The notes under the pieces: generated by a model
Seen by the model: only the letters and a program-made list of their open reading frames with translations
Databases searched by the model: none
What the model was told of the DNA's origin: nothing
Made by a program: the position numbers and the translations under genes
From: an uncultured Clostridia bacterium
Lineage (GTDB): Bacteria > Bacillota > Clostridia > Lachnospirales > Lachnospiraceae
Length of the DNA: 21,255 bases
NCBI GenBank assembly: GCA_945622055.1
Contig: CALZBV010000012.1
Span: 1 to 21,255 of the forward strand
Reading direction: 5' to 3'
Part shown: piece by piece, positions 7,426 through 15,531 of the stretch
Layout: the number at the start of each line of letters is the position of its first letter
How positions within the stretch are numbered: the first letter of the stretch is position 1

Positions 7426-8958
7426 TTAATCCTCCAATCCTCTCATCGACGGGTTAAATGCATCACGCAGGCCGTTTCCGAATAAGTTAAACGAAATCAG
7501 CAAAAGTGAAATAAAGATGGATGGGAATACCATCGCATGCGGAGCAGTTGTGGCAACTGCCTGTCCCTGGGACATGAGCGTACCAATCGAGGTTCCCGCC
7601 AAATCCGAAAGATTTACGATACCGAGATACGTAAGCGTCGTCTCAGAGCTGATAACTCCCGGGATTACAAGTGCGCAGCTGGTAATAATCGTACCGAGAG
7701 AGTTCGGAAAAATATGCTTAAACATCAGGCGCTTGTCCGATGCACCAAGCGTACGTGCCGCAAGAACGTATTCCTGCCCTTTGAAGCGGTAGAACTGCTT
7801 TCTCGTGAGCGCAGCCATACCAATCCAGCCCGTCATGAAGAATGCGAATGCAAACGTTACAATCGGACCCACCTTAGACGCAAGATGATACTGGAACAGT
7901 GTAACTGCGACGATAAACGGGATACCTCCCACAATATCTGCAATACGGTCCATTACCATATCAATCATTCCGCCGTAATATCCCTGAATGGAACCGTAAA
8001 TCATACCAATCGTCAGGTTTACTGCGGATACTAAAACAGCGAAAATAAGCGAGAATCTGGCCCCGACACCGATTGCCATAAACAAATCCTGACCCATGTT
8101 GTTCGTTCCGAACAGATAGCTCGGCTCATGACCATTCTTAAAGATATAGTAATTGTAATAGTTGAAACGGCAGCGTACGGAGCCGGACTTCTGAACACTG
8201 TAAATCCAGGTACCCGGATCGCCTTCGATTCTCTGACTGTGGTACGGAGCACCCTCGATTTCGGAATTGCTGGAGTACGCCGGTATCCAGTTATCATTCT
8301 TATCCTTCTTAGGCGTTCCCTTGTTATCCTTCACCTGATACCAGATTGCCGGGTCATCAGAAATATCCTTAATGTCCTTTGGCTCTACCCACGGGTAAAT
8401 CACCTGGATGCCGGTCTCATTCTGGAACTGCTGGATTTCCTCAAATTCCTCAAACGAGAAGGTCTGCGTACGAATACCGATTGCATAATAGCTGTTCATT
8501 TCCAGCTTATAATACGTCGTAATTCTCTCCTTTCCACGGTAAATGGAGGAAACCTCTTCCGTTCCAAGCACGCGGATAACCGGATTCATTCCTGTCTCTG
8601 CAGCAATTGCCTGCCACTTGTCATACATCAGCTCGTTCTGGCTGGACAAAGTCTTTGCACCGTCAAGATGCCCGGTGTTCTTTGCCGCAACTGAAGGAAC
8701 AAATGGCGGAAAGTTCTGGTATACGGTATCCTTATCCTTCATCGTGTAAGGAGAAAAGAGAGGAGAAAAAATCGCAAACAGAACCAGCAACAGGATAATC
8801 CATGCCGCTACTACCGAGGATTTATTCTTCTTAAAACGGATTAATGCATCTTCAAAATAGCCTCTTGCCTTTGTTTCAATCTTTTTATCATGCAGCTCCG
8901 CATCTAACTGTGCGAACTCAAACAGCTCCTGCGGAATGTTTTCATATTCGTTTTTCAT
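7426..8958 (-). CDS. oppC: Oligopeptide ABC transporter permease OppC, with large extracytoplasmic domain
   Basis: A membrane permease. The start at 8958 (MKNEYENIPQ) is chosen because GGGAGG lies 6 bases upstream. An earlier in-frame ATG at 9009 would overlap oppB and add a non-conserved leader. The protein is 510 residues, against about 300 normally. After the first helix (SSVVAAWIILLLVLFAIFSP) comes an extracytoplasmic region of about 210 residues, then the family landmark LFGTNNMGQDLF, five more helices, and the cytoplasmic EAA loop EYVLAARTLGASDKRLMFKH that contacts the ATPases. OppB precedes it by 16 bases and OppD follows by 1. The added outer domain could contact the large OppA or other envelope parts; this is inference. 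Confidence 0.93.
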   Translation of the reverse strand: MKNEYENIPQELFEFAQLDAELHDKKIETKARGYFEDALIRFKKNKSSVVAAWIILLLVLFAIFSPLFSPYTMKDKDTVYQNFPPFVPSVAAKNTGHLDGAKTLSSQNELMYDKWQAIAAETGMNPVIRVLGTEEVSSIYRGKERITTYYKLEMNSYYAIGIRTQTFSFEEFEEIQQFQNETGIQVIYPWVEPKDIKDISDDPAIWYQVKDNKGTPKKDKNDNWIPAYSSNSEIEGAPYHSQRIEGDPGTWIYSVQKSGSVRCRFNYYNYYIFKNGHEPSYLFGTNNMGQDLFMAIGVGARFSLIFAVLVSAVNLTIGMIYGSIQGYYGGMIDMVMDRIADIVGGIPFIVAVTLFQYHLASKVGPIVTFAFAFFMTGWIGMAALTRKQFYRFKGQEYVLAARTLGASDKRLMFKHIFPNSLGTIITSCALVIPGVISSETTLTYLGIVNLSDLAGTSIGTLMSQGQAVATTAPHAMVFPSIFISLLLISFNLFGNGLRDAFNPSMRGLED

Positions 8959-8974
8959 CGTAAACCTCCCGCCA

Positions 8975-9928
8975 TTATTTCTTGGAACCCACACGGATAC
9001 GCGGGTCAATGAAGCTGTAGCTGATATCTACCACAATACCTGCCGCAAGACCAATTGTAGTATAGAATACGGTCAGCATCGTAAACATCGGATAATCCGG
9101 CGCATTAATGGAATTTAAGTAAAGCATTCCGACGCCCGGAACCGAGAAAATTTTCTCAATAATCAGTGAACCGCTCATGATTCCGATAAATGAACCGAAA
9201 ATAGACGGAACAACAACTACCATACAGTTTTTAAATGCATGACGCACCGTTGCCTGCGCTCTGGTAAGTCCTTTCGTGCGCGCAAGCAGCATAAACTCAC
9301 TGGTCAGCACCTCGGTAAGCTCTGCACGCGTCGTACGGGTAAAGCCTGCGATTTCACCAAAGGACAGGGAAAGAATTGCAGGAAGCATACTTTTAAACAT
9401 ATCCCAGGTAAAGTAATCCGTCCCTGAATTCATAAGTGCCGGCAAAATACTGAGCTTATAGTAGAACACATACTGTATTATAAATGCATATACAAAGGAC
9501 GGAACCGAAATCGCAATCATTGTGACCGTAGAAAGGAAATGGTCCACCCATGTATTTTTTTTCAAAGCAGCAAATACTCCGAACGCAATACCAATCGGAA
9601 TACTGATTATAATTGAATAGAGATTCACAATCATTGTTGCCGGCAGCTTTTCAAAGAAAATTGCTCCAACACTGCGGCCAATGTATAACTTATCACTTAC
9701 ACCCCAATCAAACTTTGTAAAAACATTTTTCAAAAAAATGCCAAACTGTACCAGGTACGGTTTGTTGTAGCCTGCGGCCTCACGCTGCATCTCAACGATT
9801 GCTGCATGGGGATCTTCTGCCGGTAACGGCTGAAGCGGCAACATACGGATCAAAATAAAGCACATCCCCGTAATGACCAGCAAGGTCAACAGCATGTAAA
9901 TAATTCTTTGTGTAGCATACTTCCACAT
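8975..9928 (-). CDS. oppB: Oligopeptide ABC transporter permease OppB
   Basis: A 317-residue permease of ordinary length that pairs with OppC to form the membrane channel. The N-terminal helix (MLLTLLVITGMCFILIRMLP) and five further helices are visible. The EAA loop EFMLLARTKGLTRAQATVRHA couples to the ATPases, and the C-terminal region SGSLIIEKIFSVPGVGMLYL is characteristic of OppB/DppB. The ATG at 9928 follows CGGAGGAAGG. It is separated from oppA by 114 bases carrying two inverted repeats, while the downstream genes are nearly contiguous. Unlike OppC, OppD and OppF it has no clear insertion, though its first outer loop is somewhat long. Confidence 0.95.
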   Translation of the reverse strand: MWKYATQRIIYMLLTLLVITGMCFILIRMLPLQPLPAEDPHAAIVEMQREAAGYNKPYLVQFGIFLKNVFTKFDWGVSDKLYIGRSVGAIFFEKLPATMIVNLYSIIISIPIGIAFGVFAALKKNTWVDHFLSTVTMIAISVPSFVYAFIIQYVFYYKLSILPALMNSGTDYFTWDMFKSMLPAILSLSFGEIAGFTRTTRAELTEVLTSEFMLLARTKGLTRAQATVRHAFKNCMVVVVPSIFGSFIGIMSGSLIIEKIFSVPGVGMLYLNSINAPDYPMFTMLTVFYTTIGLAAGIVVDISYSFIDPRIRVGSKK

Positions 9929-9956
9929 AGCCTTCCTCCGATTTGCTTCTTTAGCT

Positions 9957-9980
9957 GTTTGTCACTTTACTACGACAAAC
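9957..9980. repeat. Inverted repeat between oppA and oppB
   Basis: GTTTGTC (9957-9963) and GACAAAC (9974-9980) form a perfect 7-bp inverted repeat with a 10-base loop. There is no T-tract on the minus strand, so it is not a convincing terminator. Confidence 0.4.
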
Positions 9981-9998
9981 ACACCCCAATTGCAACAA

Positions 9999-10021
9999 AT
10001 ACAGGGACACTGTCCCTGTAT
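9999..10021. repeat. Perfect 11-bp inverted repeat between oppA and oppB
   Basis: ATACAGGGACA and TGTCCCTGTAT flank one central base at 10010, giving a near-perfect palindrome 22 bases after the oppA stop. On the minus-strand transcript it would form a strong hairpin followed by only TTGTTG, not a full T-tract. It could reduce transcription into oppBCDF or protect oppA mRNA from 3' decay, a known way to make more binding protein than permease. A dispersed genomic repeat is the alternative. Confidence 0.7.
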
Positions 10022-10042
10022 CTGCCGCATGAAAATATTAGA

Positions 10043-12676
10043 TTAGTACTTAAGCTCACCGTTGTTGGACTGAACGAAAGCCTTCCACTCGTCCTCGGTG
10101 TAGTTATACTTTAAGTATGGAATTCCACCACGATCCAGAATCGCATTGTAGTCTTCCACTACATAGAACGCCTGCTGGGTAAGTAAGAACATGGAACCAT
10201 CCTGAAGCATCGGGATATAGTCATAGGTCTGGAGAACAACACCCTCAATACCTGCAAGGATACCCAGTCTGGTATCGATGTCGGCAATGCCTTCACCGAA
10301 GCAGTACTCTGCGCCGTCAATCTCAACTGTAGCACCGTTTAATGCATCGGACCATACCTTGATGCTGGCGGTAAGCTCCTTGTTGGAAGCCGGCTTATCA
10401 ATACCTGCCACATTTACATTTAAGGTAAGCATTGCGGTAGAAGCGTCAAACCACTTTGCATCATACTGGTATGCCGGGTCGGTGTACAGTTGGGAAAGAC
10501 CGAACGGGTCCAGCTTGGAACCGCTCCAGCCTGCAAGTGCAGTGTCGGAAAGACCGGACTTTAACTTGTTACTCCACTCAGTACCATACGGTGCGGAGCA
10601 GACGAAGGAAATCTTTCCTTCAAACGGAGTACCTGAGGTAACATCCGCAAGCTTCTCATTTAGATAGTCAAGTGTTTTGTTGATGAAATCGTTAACAGCA
10701 GAAGCAGAATACTCAATGCGGATTTCCTGATCGGACTTACCGTCATTATCGGCATCGGTAATGAAACCTGCTGCGAGTGCATCCTGGAAGGTCTGGGTAA
10801 AGAGCTCCTTCGCCTTAACCGGATCGTAACCGGTAATGGAATCTACTGCTGCATCAAGGCTTGCATACTTGGAAACATCAACACTGTAGAACTCACAGAG
10901 CACCTTCTTTGCCTGCTCGGTATCACGGTATCTTGCACCGGTCTCCGGGTCATAAATATAGGTGTTACCGATTAATCCGTAACCGCCGGAACGGGCCGGA
11001 GAAATCGTGGAAGCAAAGAGCTCCTTATCATAGGTAACAGCGATTGCTCTTCTGAAGTTCTCAAGTGTCATGGTCTGAAGATCATACTTGCTCGTATCGA
11101 AATCTGCTGCAGCCTCTCTCTCGTTGATAGCTTCCTTATTTCCGTTAAAAATAAAGAAGAACAGTGTCTCTGCCGGAGAGGTGTATGCGTAGTCAGAACC
11201 TCTGTAGGCAACGTAATCATCTGCCTGTAAGCCATAGGTCATGAGCTCACCCTTTAAGAACATCATCTTGTTCGTTGCGGCTTCTGCTACTACCTGACAA
11301 TCAATCACATCCGTCTGGTACATTCTGTATACTTCTCCGTCTTCCGGATCCTTATAGATGTGCTGCTTGTCCGTGTAACCGTACCACTTCGGGTTTCTCT
11401 CAAGACGGAGCGCCTTATCGGTCTGATAGCTGACAAGGCTGTACGGACCATAGGACATTGTCGTCTCAACACTGGTGTTATAGGTGGTGGTAATGGAGCC
11501 GTTTGCCTCACTCTTGCATGCCTCGTAGTACGGCTCATATACAAGCCAGTTGGAGGTCAGCTGATAGTACAGATTAAAGCCTGCAAGGGATTTTCCGAGA
11601 ACAAGCGTAATCTTGTAATCATCATTCTTGAAAAGGCCGACATTCTCCCATGCATAATCATCATAGGTCTTATTGAAGGAAATATAATAACCAAGAGACT
11701 CTTTCGACTCGTTTCCCCAGACATCGCTGGACGTGAAGGAATAAAGCGCTGCAATCGTCTCATCCGTTACCGGTACATACTGCTGGTCATCTGCTGCTGC
11801 AGAAAGCACATTCCAGCAGCCCTCATCCGGAATATAGCCTGCACCGTGGTAAGCGGAAAGGCTGTCGCCACCCATCCATGCGTAGCCTTCCTCAAGACCG
11901 AATAAAGCAATTTCACCGTCAGCATTTCTGTAAACGCCATCATCGCCCTTTACCAGGTCGCCAAATGCATACTTCAAGGAATCACCGTCTGCGGAGTTTG
12001 CAACCGTAACGGTACGTCCGCCGTAGTAGTAATTCTCTGCATTTGCAATACATAATGCACCGCTGAAATAATCGGTTGCACGGTAATTAATCATCTTCGG
12101 ATCCAGTAACTGCTTCATGGAATAAATATAGGTATCTGCATTGATCTTTGTTCCGTCTGCCCAGCAGGCATCCTTATTTAACGCAATCTCATATGCATAG
12201 CCCTTCGTTGCACTTTCCGGAATACCAAACTCCGGATGCGCTGCCTTTACAGCCTCCGTTACATCAACCGGATCAGCTGCTGCCATCTCCGGAATAATCT
12301 TGTAACCGCTGTAATCCTCCTTGCCCTCTACGGCATGAAGCTCATCGTTGAATACGATGTTGTAAAGACCGGAGCTGATGAAGCCTGCAAGATATGCATC
12401 ATCATTGGTCTCGTAGTCATGCGGGTTCCAGTAGGCCGGAAGTGTGGAAACACTGTCCTTGTACACATACTTTTTGGAAGTAAGATCCCACTCGTTAATG
12501 GTAAGCTCCTGAGAAGGATCCCCTCCCGGAGTATCTCCTCCCTGGTTGTTCTGACCTGCTTCCTGAGTCGGAACCGGAGTTGGGTTGCCATCGTCATTTT
12601 TCTTACAGCCAACGAGGGATACCACCATCATCGATGCAAGAAGAATAGACAAGGCACGTTTTGAAAACTTAGTCAT
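10043..12676 (-). CDS. oppA: Oligopeptide ABC transporter substrate-binding lipoprotein OppA (family 5)
   Basis: The extracellular receptor of the transporter. Residues 1-23 form a lipoprotein signal ending in LVGC with lipidated Cys24, followed by a Pro/Gln/Gly-rich tether (to about residue 56). The mature protein has family-5 binding-protein features: a cluster from LPAYWNPHDY onward, ALNKDACWADGTKINADTYI (166-185), SYGPYSLVSYQTDKALRLERNPKWYGY, and FRRAIAVTYDKELF. At 877 residues it is far longer than typical OppA (about 540), with extra segments throughout. DADNDGKSD (641-649) looks like a calcium-binding loop. The ATG follows AAAGGAGG. It is the first gene of the operon, behind a consensus promoter. 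Peptide cargo is inferred from the co-transcribed peptidase; family-5 receptors can also bind oligosaccharides. Confidence 0.93.
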   Translation of the reverse strand: MTKFSKRALSILLASMMVVSLVGCKKNDDGNPTPVPTQEAGQNNQGGDTPGGDPSQELTINEWDLTSKKYVYKDSVSTLPAYWNPHDYETNDDAYLAGFISSGLYNIVFNDELHAVEGKEDYSGYKIIPEMAAADPVDVTEAVKAAHPEFGIPESATKGYAYEIALNKDACWADGTKINADTYIYSMKQLLDPKMINYRATDYFSGALCIANAENYYYGGRTVTVANSADGDSLKYAFGDLVKGDDGVYRNADGEIALFGLEEGYAWMGGDSLSAYHGAGYIPDEGCWNVLSAAADDQQYVPVTDETIAALYSFTSSDVWGNESKESLGYYISFNKTYDDYAWENVGLFKNDDYKITLVLGKSLAGFNLYYQLTSNWLVYEPYYEACKSEANGSITTTYNTSVETTMSYGPYSLVSYQTDKALRLERNPKWYGYTDKQHIYKDPEDGEVYRMYQTDVIDCQVVAEAATNKMMFLKGELMTYGLQADDYVAYRGSDYAYTSPAETLFFFIFNGNKEAINEREAAADFDTSKYDLQTMTLENFRRAIAVTYDKELFASTISPARSGGYGLIGNTYIYDPETGARYRDTEQAKKVLCEFYSVDVSKYASLDAAVDSITGYDPVKAKELFTQTFQDALAAGFITDADNDGKSDQEIRIEYSASAVNDFINKTLDYLNEKLADVTSGTPFEGKISFVCSAPYGTEWSNKLKSGLSDTALAGWSGSKLDPFGLSQLYTDPAYQYDAKWFDASTAMLTLNVNVAGIDKPASNKELTASIKVWSDALNGATVEIDGAEYCFGEGIADIDTRLGILAGIEGVVLQTYDYIPMLQDGSMFLLTQQAFYVVEDYNAILDRGGIPYLKYNYTEDEWKAFVQSNNGELKY

Positions 12677-12765
12677 AAAAATGCCCTCCTTTATCCTTTG
12701 CTCTTTGTGAAATTAGTATACACCGTACAAAGTACACAACCGATTTACAAAAAGCACTATGGGCA

Positions 12766-12794
12766 ATTATATATGAAAACCCCGTTTTTGTCAA
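12766..12794 (-). promoter_or_regulatory. Consensus sigma-A promoter of the opp operon
   Basis: TTGACA (12794-12789) and TATAAT (12771-12766) on the minus strand match the housekeeping consensus at all 12 positions with a 17-base spacer. Transcription should begin near 12759, leaving a leader of about 83 bases before oppA. The spacer contains AAAAC-GGG-GTTTT, a small inverted repeat that could be an operator. Confidence 0.87.
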
Positions 12795-13023
12795 GTTTAT
12801 GGCTATTTGCACCCTGTCGTTGCGTATCTGCCGGACACTTCTTTCTCCCCAAAAAAATTTTTATTACAGAAAAGTTCATTTTTCTGCATTTTATTATTTT
12901 CCCGTCTCAAAACAGTCGGAAACAAAGCACAGAATTTTCCGTTTTTGCGGATAAGCACCGATTCTATCCTTTATTTTGTACTCTCTGTATAAAATAAGAC
13001 TGTCAGATTATTCCATTTTATTA

Positions 13024-13060
13024 AAAAAGACCTCTTTTCTAAAAAAAATGAGGTCTTTTT
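13024..13060 (-). terminator. Intrinsic terminator of the GH5-GH31 operon
   Basis: AAAAAGACCTC (13024-13034) and GAGGTCTTTTT (13050-13060) form a perfect 11-bp stem with a 15-base loop and T-runs on both strands. It lies 15 bases after the GH31 stop, so it should end that transcript and insulate the opp operon. The symmetry would also allow termination in the opposite direction. Confidence 0.85.
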
Positions 13061-13074
13061 ACTTCAAAGAATAA

Positions 13075-15519
13075 TTATTCACTTGTTTTAGGGCAGCAAA
13101 TGTCTTCCGCCGGTGTACCCACAAGGCGAACCGGAATCCCGGCAGGCTCACAAACCTTTTCTTTTGGCATTCCGTCCACAAGTGTCCGGAACGAAAGCTT
13201 CTTCCTCTGTTCGTCCCAGGAAAGCTTTACCGTGCGGTATTCGCCTTTTTCGTAAGCATAGCCGTCTCCCGCATCTTCATAAAGTGTAAAGGACGCATCT
13301 GCTCCACCGTAGACAACAAACTCGGCAATTTCATTCTCCCCACCGGTATGTTCTGCTTTTCTTCCCATCGGGAGAATACTTCCCGCACGCACAAATACCG
13401 GAATCCGATCGATGGGAGCTGATGTCTCAATCCACTGTCCGCCCCTGTAATATTCCTCCGTATCAAAATCAAACCAGCCACAGCCGTCCGGAAGATATAC
13501 CTTTCTGCGGTATGTCCGGGCAGGAATCGGTTCGGAACCCGCCGAATAATACATCGGCTCTGTTACCGGACATACCATTACTCTGTCCCCGAACAGATAC
13601 TGGTCCGAAATATCCCAAAGAAGCTCCTGCTTCGGAAATGCAAAAGCAAGCGGCTTTATTATCATTCCGTCATTTTGCCAGGAGGTTCCGGCAAGTGAAT
13701 AAATATACGGCAGAAAGCGGTACCGCCGCTCGTTGGCACGTACCAGCGCACGGTAGAAACGGTCCTCCTCGTTCTCGAACTGCCACATTTCCCTGTGACA
13801 GTCGGTGCCGTGCGCACGGAAAATCGGAAGAAATGCCGCCCATTGGAACCATCTCGTATATAATTCACAGTATCCAAGGTCCTTCGTCGTCTTGTCATAA
13901 TCTCCCTTCCAGTACCAGAAAAAGCCGTTCTTTACAAAGAACGCACCAATATCCGTCGTCCAGTAAGGAAGCCCGCTTGCAGCAAAGTTCAAAGAAGCAC
14001 AAAGCTGCTGCCGGAACGTATCCCAGCTTGCCGCCGTATCACCGGACCAAAGCACAGTTCCAAATCGCTGTGAACCGGTGTAAGCACTTCTCGTCAGGTT
14101 GCACACACGGCGGTCCGGATACACCTCAGGCTGCACCAGCTGAGCCTTTCTCTGTCCTTCAAAAAGCGTCTGCGCATGAAAGAAACCAAAGGCATTCGTC
14201 CGGTCTGCCGGCATATGGTCCGCCGTCTCTTTACAGTACTCGGCAAAAGCCACACCCGGCTCCTGCGAAAGCAGATGATTCCACTCCGGCGTATACGGTT
14301 CCGAGGAATCGCACCACCAGGCATCAATGCCATGGCAAAACAGACCGCGCTCCACCTGCTCCCAGTAAAGCTTTCTTGCTTCCTCCGAAAAAGCATTGTA
14401 AATCGGACTTCCCGGAAGCATTCGTCCGGCTTCCTTCATTTCGCGGTAATTGTCACACTCCTCGCTCATGTTCGGCCAGATGGAAATCATAAAATGAACC
14501 CCCAGCCTGTGAAGCTCCTCCGTCATCGCCTTTGGATTCGGAAAACGCTCCGGATCCATTGTTTTCTGTCCCCAGAGATTTCCGGTCCAGGAGCACCAGT
14601 CAAGCACGAGTGCGTCCAGACCGAGTCCCCGTCTGCGGTATTCCTTTGCCACTGAAAGCAGCTCCTCCTGCGTCTCATAGCGTTCCTGCGACTGCCAGTA
14701 GCCAAAGGCCCACCGCGGAAGCAATGCTGCCTTACCGGTAAGCTTTCGGTATTCCGAAACCACGCCCTCCGGGGTCCCGCCAAAAAGAAAATAGTAATCC
14801 AGCTCCTCGTCTGCTTCCGTATAAATATGTGCCCCTTCCTTCGTTTCCGAAAAAATCATCGGACTGTAGGTATCCGATAAAATGCCATAACCAAGGGAAG
14901 AAACAAACATCGGAATTGCTATTTTACGATTCGCCTGGTGCAGATACACCGTCTGATGGCGGAGATTCAGCGGACCGTTCTCCTGTTGCCCCAAGCCATA
15001 GACTGCTTCCTTTTCCTGAAAGCCGAACAGAAGTCTGGTATGATAAAGCGACCCGTTCGGCACACGGGAGGCCGAACGAATCACTTCCTTTTCACCATCA
15101 GCCGTCTGAATCTTTTCAATCTGCGTCGCTCCATCCTCAAAAAGCTCATAGGTCGTAAATGACTCCAGCTCCCTGCTGCCGGTCTGACGCTCACAAAGCA
15201 GCAGCTCTCCCTCTGCCGAAAAATATGTAATCGCGCCGGTCTTTCTTGCAATTTCAAGCATCAGTTTTCCGTAACGGAACGTAATCTTATCCGTTTCCTC
15301 AAAAACCTCCGGTGCAGGCCCTGCACTGCTCTCCTCCAATATAACGCCCGGCTTTTTCTTGTCCGAAAATGTCTCCCGTTCCGTATAGGTAATGCGGACT
15401 GTCTGCTCTGTTTTTGGGGTGATTCGAAGCTTCCCACGTTCCGATGTAAGAAACAGGGCTCCGTTTTTCCACGCAACCTCTGTGATTTTACCACTTTTCG
15501 GTGCAAATGCAGTTAACAT
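13075..15519 (-). CDS. Glycoside hydrolase family 31 (alpha-xylosidase/alpha-glucosidase type)
   Basis: An 814-residue GH31 enzyme that removes alpha-linked sugars from the non-reducing ends of oligosaccharides. An N-terminal beta-sandwich (to about residue 265) precedes the TIM barrel with LGLDALVLDWCSW, FMISIWPNMS and GIDAWWCDSSEPY. Asp404 is the probable nucleophile. FGTVLWSGD places the acid/base at Asp494, and RAHGTDCHREMW (568-579) is also conserved. Beta-rich C-terminal domains follow. There is no signal peptide, so it acts in the cytoplasm. The ATG has GGAGGT upstream and starts 12 bases after the GH5 stop. Pairing with a GH5_4-like enzyme favours alpha-xylosidase activity on xyloglucan oligosaccharides, but GH31 specificity cannot be settled from motifs; alpha-glucosidase is the alternative. 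Confidence 0.92.
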   Translation of the reverse strand: MLTAFAPKSGKITEVAWKNGALFLTSERGKLRITPKTEQTVRITYTERETFSDKKKPGVILEESSAGPAPEVFEETDKITFRYGKLMLEIARKTGAITYFSAEGELLLCERQTGSRELESFTTYELFEDGATQIEKIQTADGEKEVIRSASRVPNGSLYHTRLLFGFQEKEAVYGLGQQENGPLNLRHQTVYLHQANRKIAIPMFVSSLGYGILSDTYSPMIFSETKEGAHIYTEADEELDYYFLFGGTPEGVVSEYRKLTGKAALLPRWAFGYWQSQERYETQEELLSVAKEYRRRGLGLDALVLDWCSWTGNLWGQKTMDPERFPNPKAMTEELHRLGVHFMISIWPNMSEECDNYREMKEAGRMLPGSPIYNAFSEEARKLYWEQVERGLFCHGIDAWWCDSSEPYTPEWNHLLSQEPGVAFAEYCKETADHMPADRTNAFGFFHAQTLFEGQRKAQLVQPEVYPDRRVCNLTRSAYTGSQRFGTVLWSGDTAASWDTFRQQLCASLNFAASGLPYWTTDIGAFFVKNGFFWYWKGDYDKTTKDLGYCELYTRWFQWAAFLPIFRAHGTDCHREMWQFENEEDRFYRALVRANERRYRFLPYIYSLAGTSWQNDGMIIKPLAFAFPKQELLWDISDQYLFGDRVMVCPVTEPMYYSAGSEPIPARTYRRKVYLPDGCGWFDFDTEEYYRGGQWIETSAPIDRIPVFVRAGSILPMGRKAEHTGGENEIAEFVVYGGADASFTLYEDAGDGYAYEKGEYRTVKLSWDEQRKKLSFRTLVDGMPKEKVCEPAGIPVRLVGTPAEDICCPKTSE

Positions 15520-15531
15520 TTTTTACCTCCG

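Larger units (their letters stand above)
12677..13074. other. Intergenic region between the GH31 gene and oppA
   Basis: About 400 bases without a credible gene. It holds the oppA leader (roughly 80 bases), the opp promoter at 12766-12794 and, at the far end, the intrinsic terminator of the glycosidase operon (13024-13060). The remaining stretch, 12795-13023, is A/T-rich. It shows only a weak hairpin (CAGAAAA at 12869-12875 with TTTTCTG at 12882-12888). Nothing else was recognised. Confidence 0.7.

Noticed and set aside
8959..9009. Upstream ATG at 9009 for oppC, adding 17 residues
   Set aside because: It overlaps the oppB coding end and lacks a good ribosome binding site; the ATG at 8958 has GGGAGG at ideal spacing.
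9999..10021. Palindrome considered as a full intrinsic terminator after oppA
   Set aside because: The minus-strand sequence after the stem lacks a run of T, and the downstream permease genes need the transcript.
12715..12720. TATACT as an alternative -10 for oppA
   Set aside because: No acceptable -35 is found at 15-18 bases upstream, while a complete consensus promoter lies 50 bases further upstream.
12698..12997. Plus-strand frame of 99 codons in the gap before oppA
   Set aside because: It covers the opp promoter, is Phe-rich from A/T-rich DNA and has no ribosome binding site.
13422..14492. 356-codon open frame on the plus strand opposite the GH31 gene
   Set aside because: It lies wholly antisense to a gene with clear catalytic motifs, lacks a ribosome binding site and resembles no family. 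It is a by-product of codon bias.
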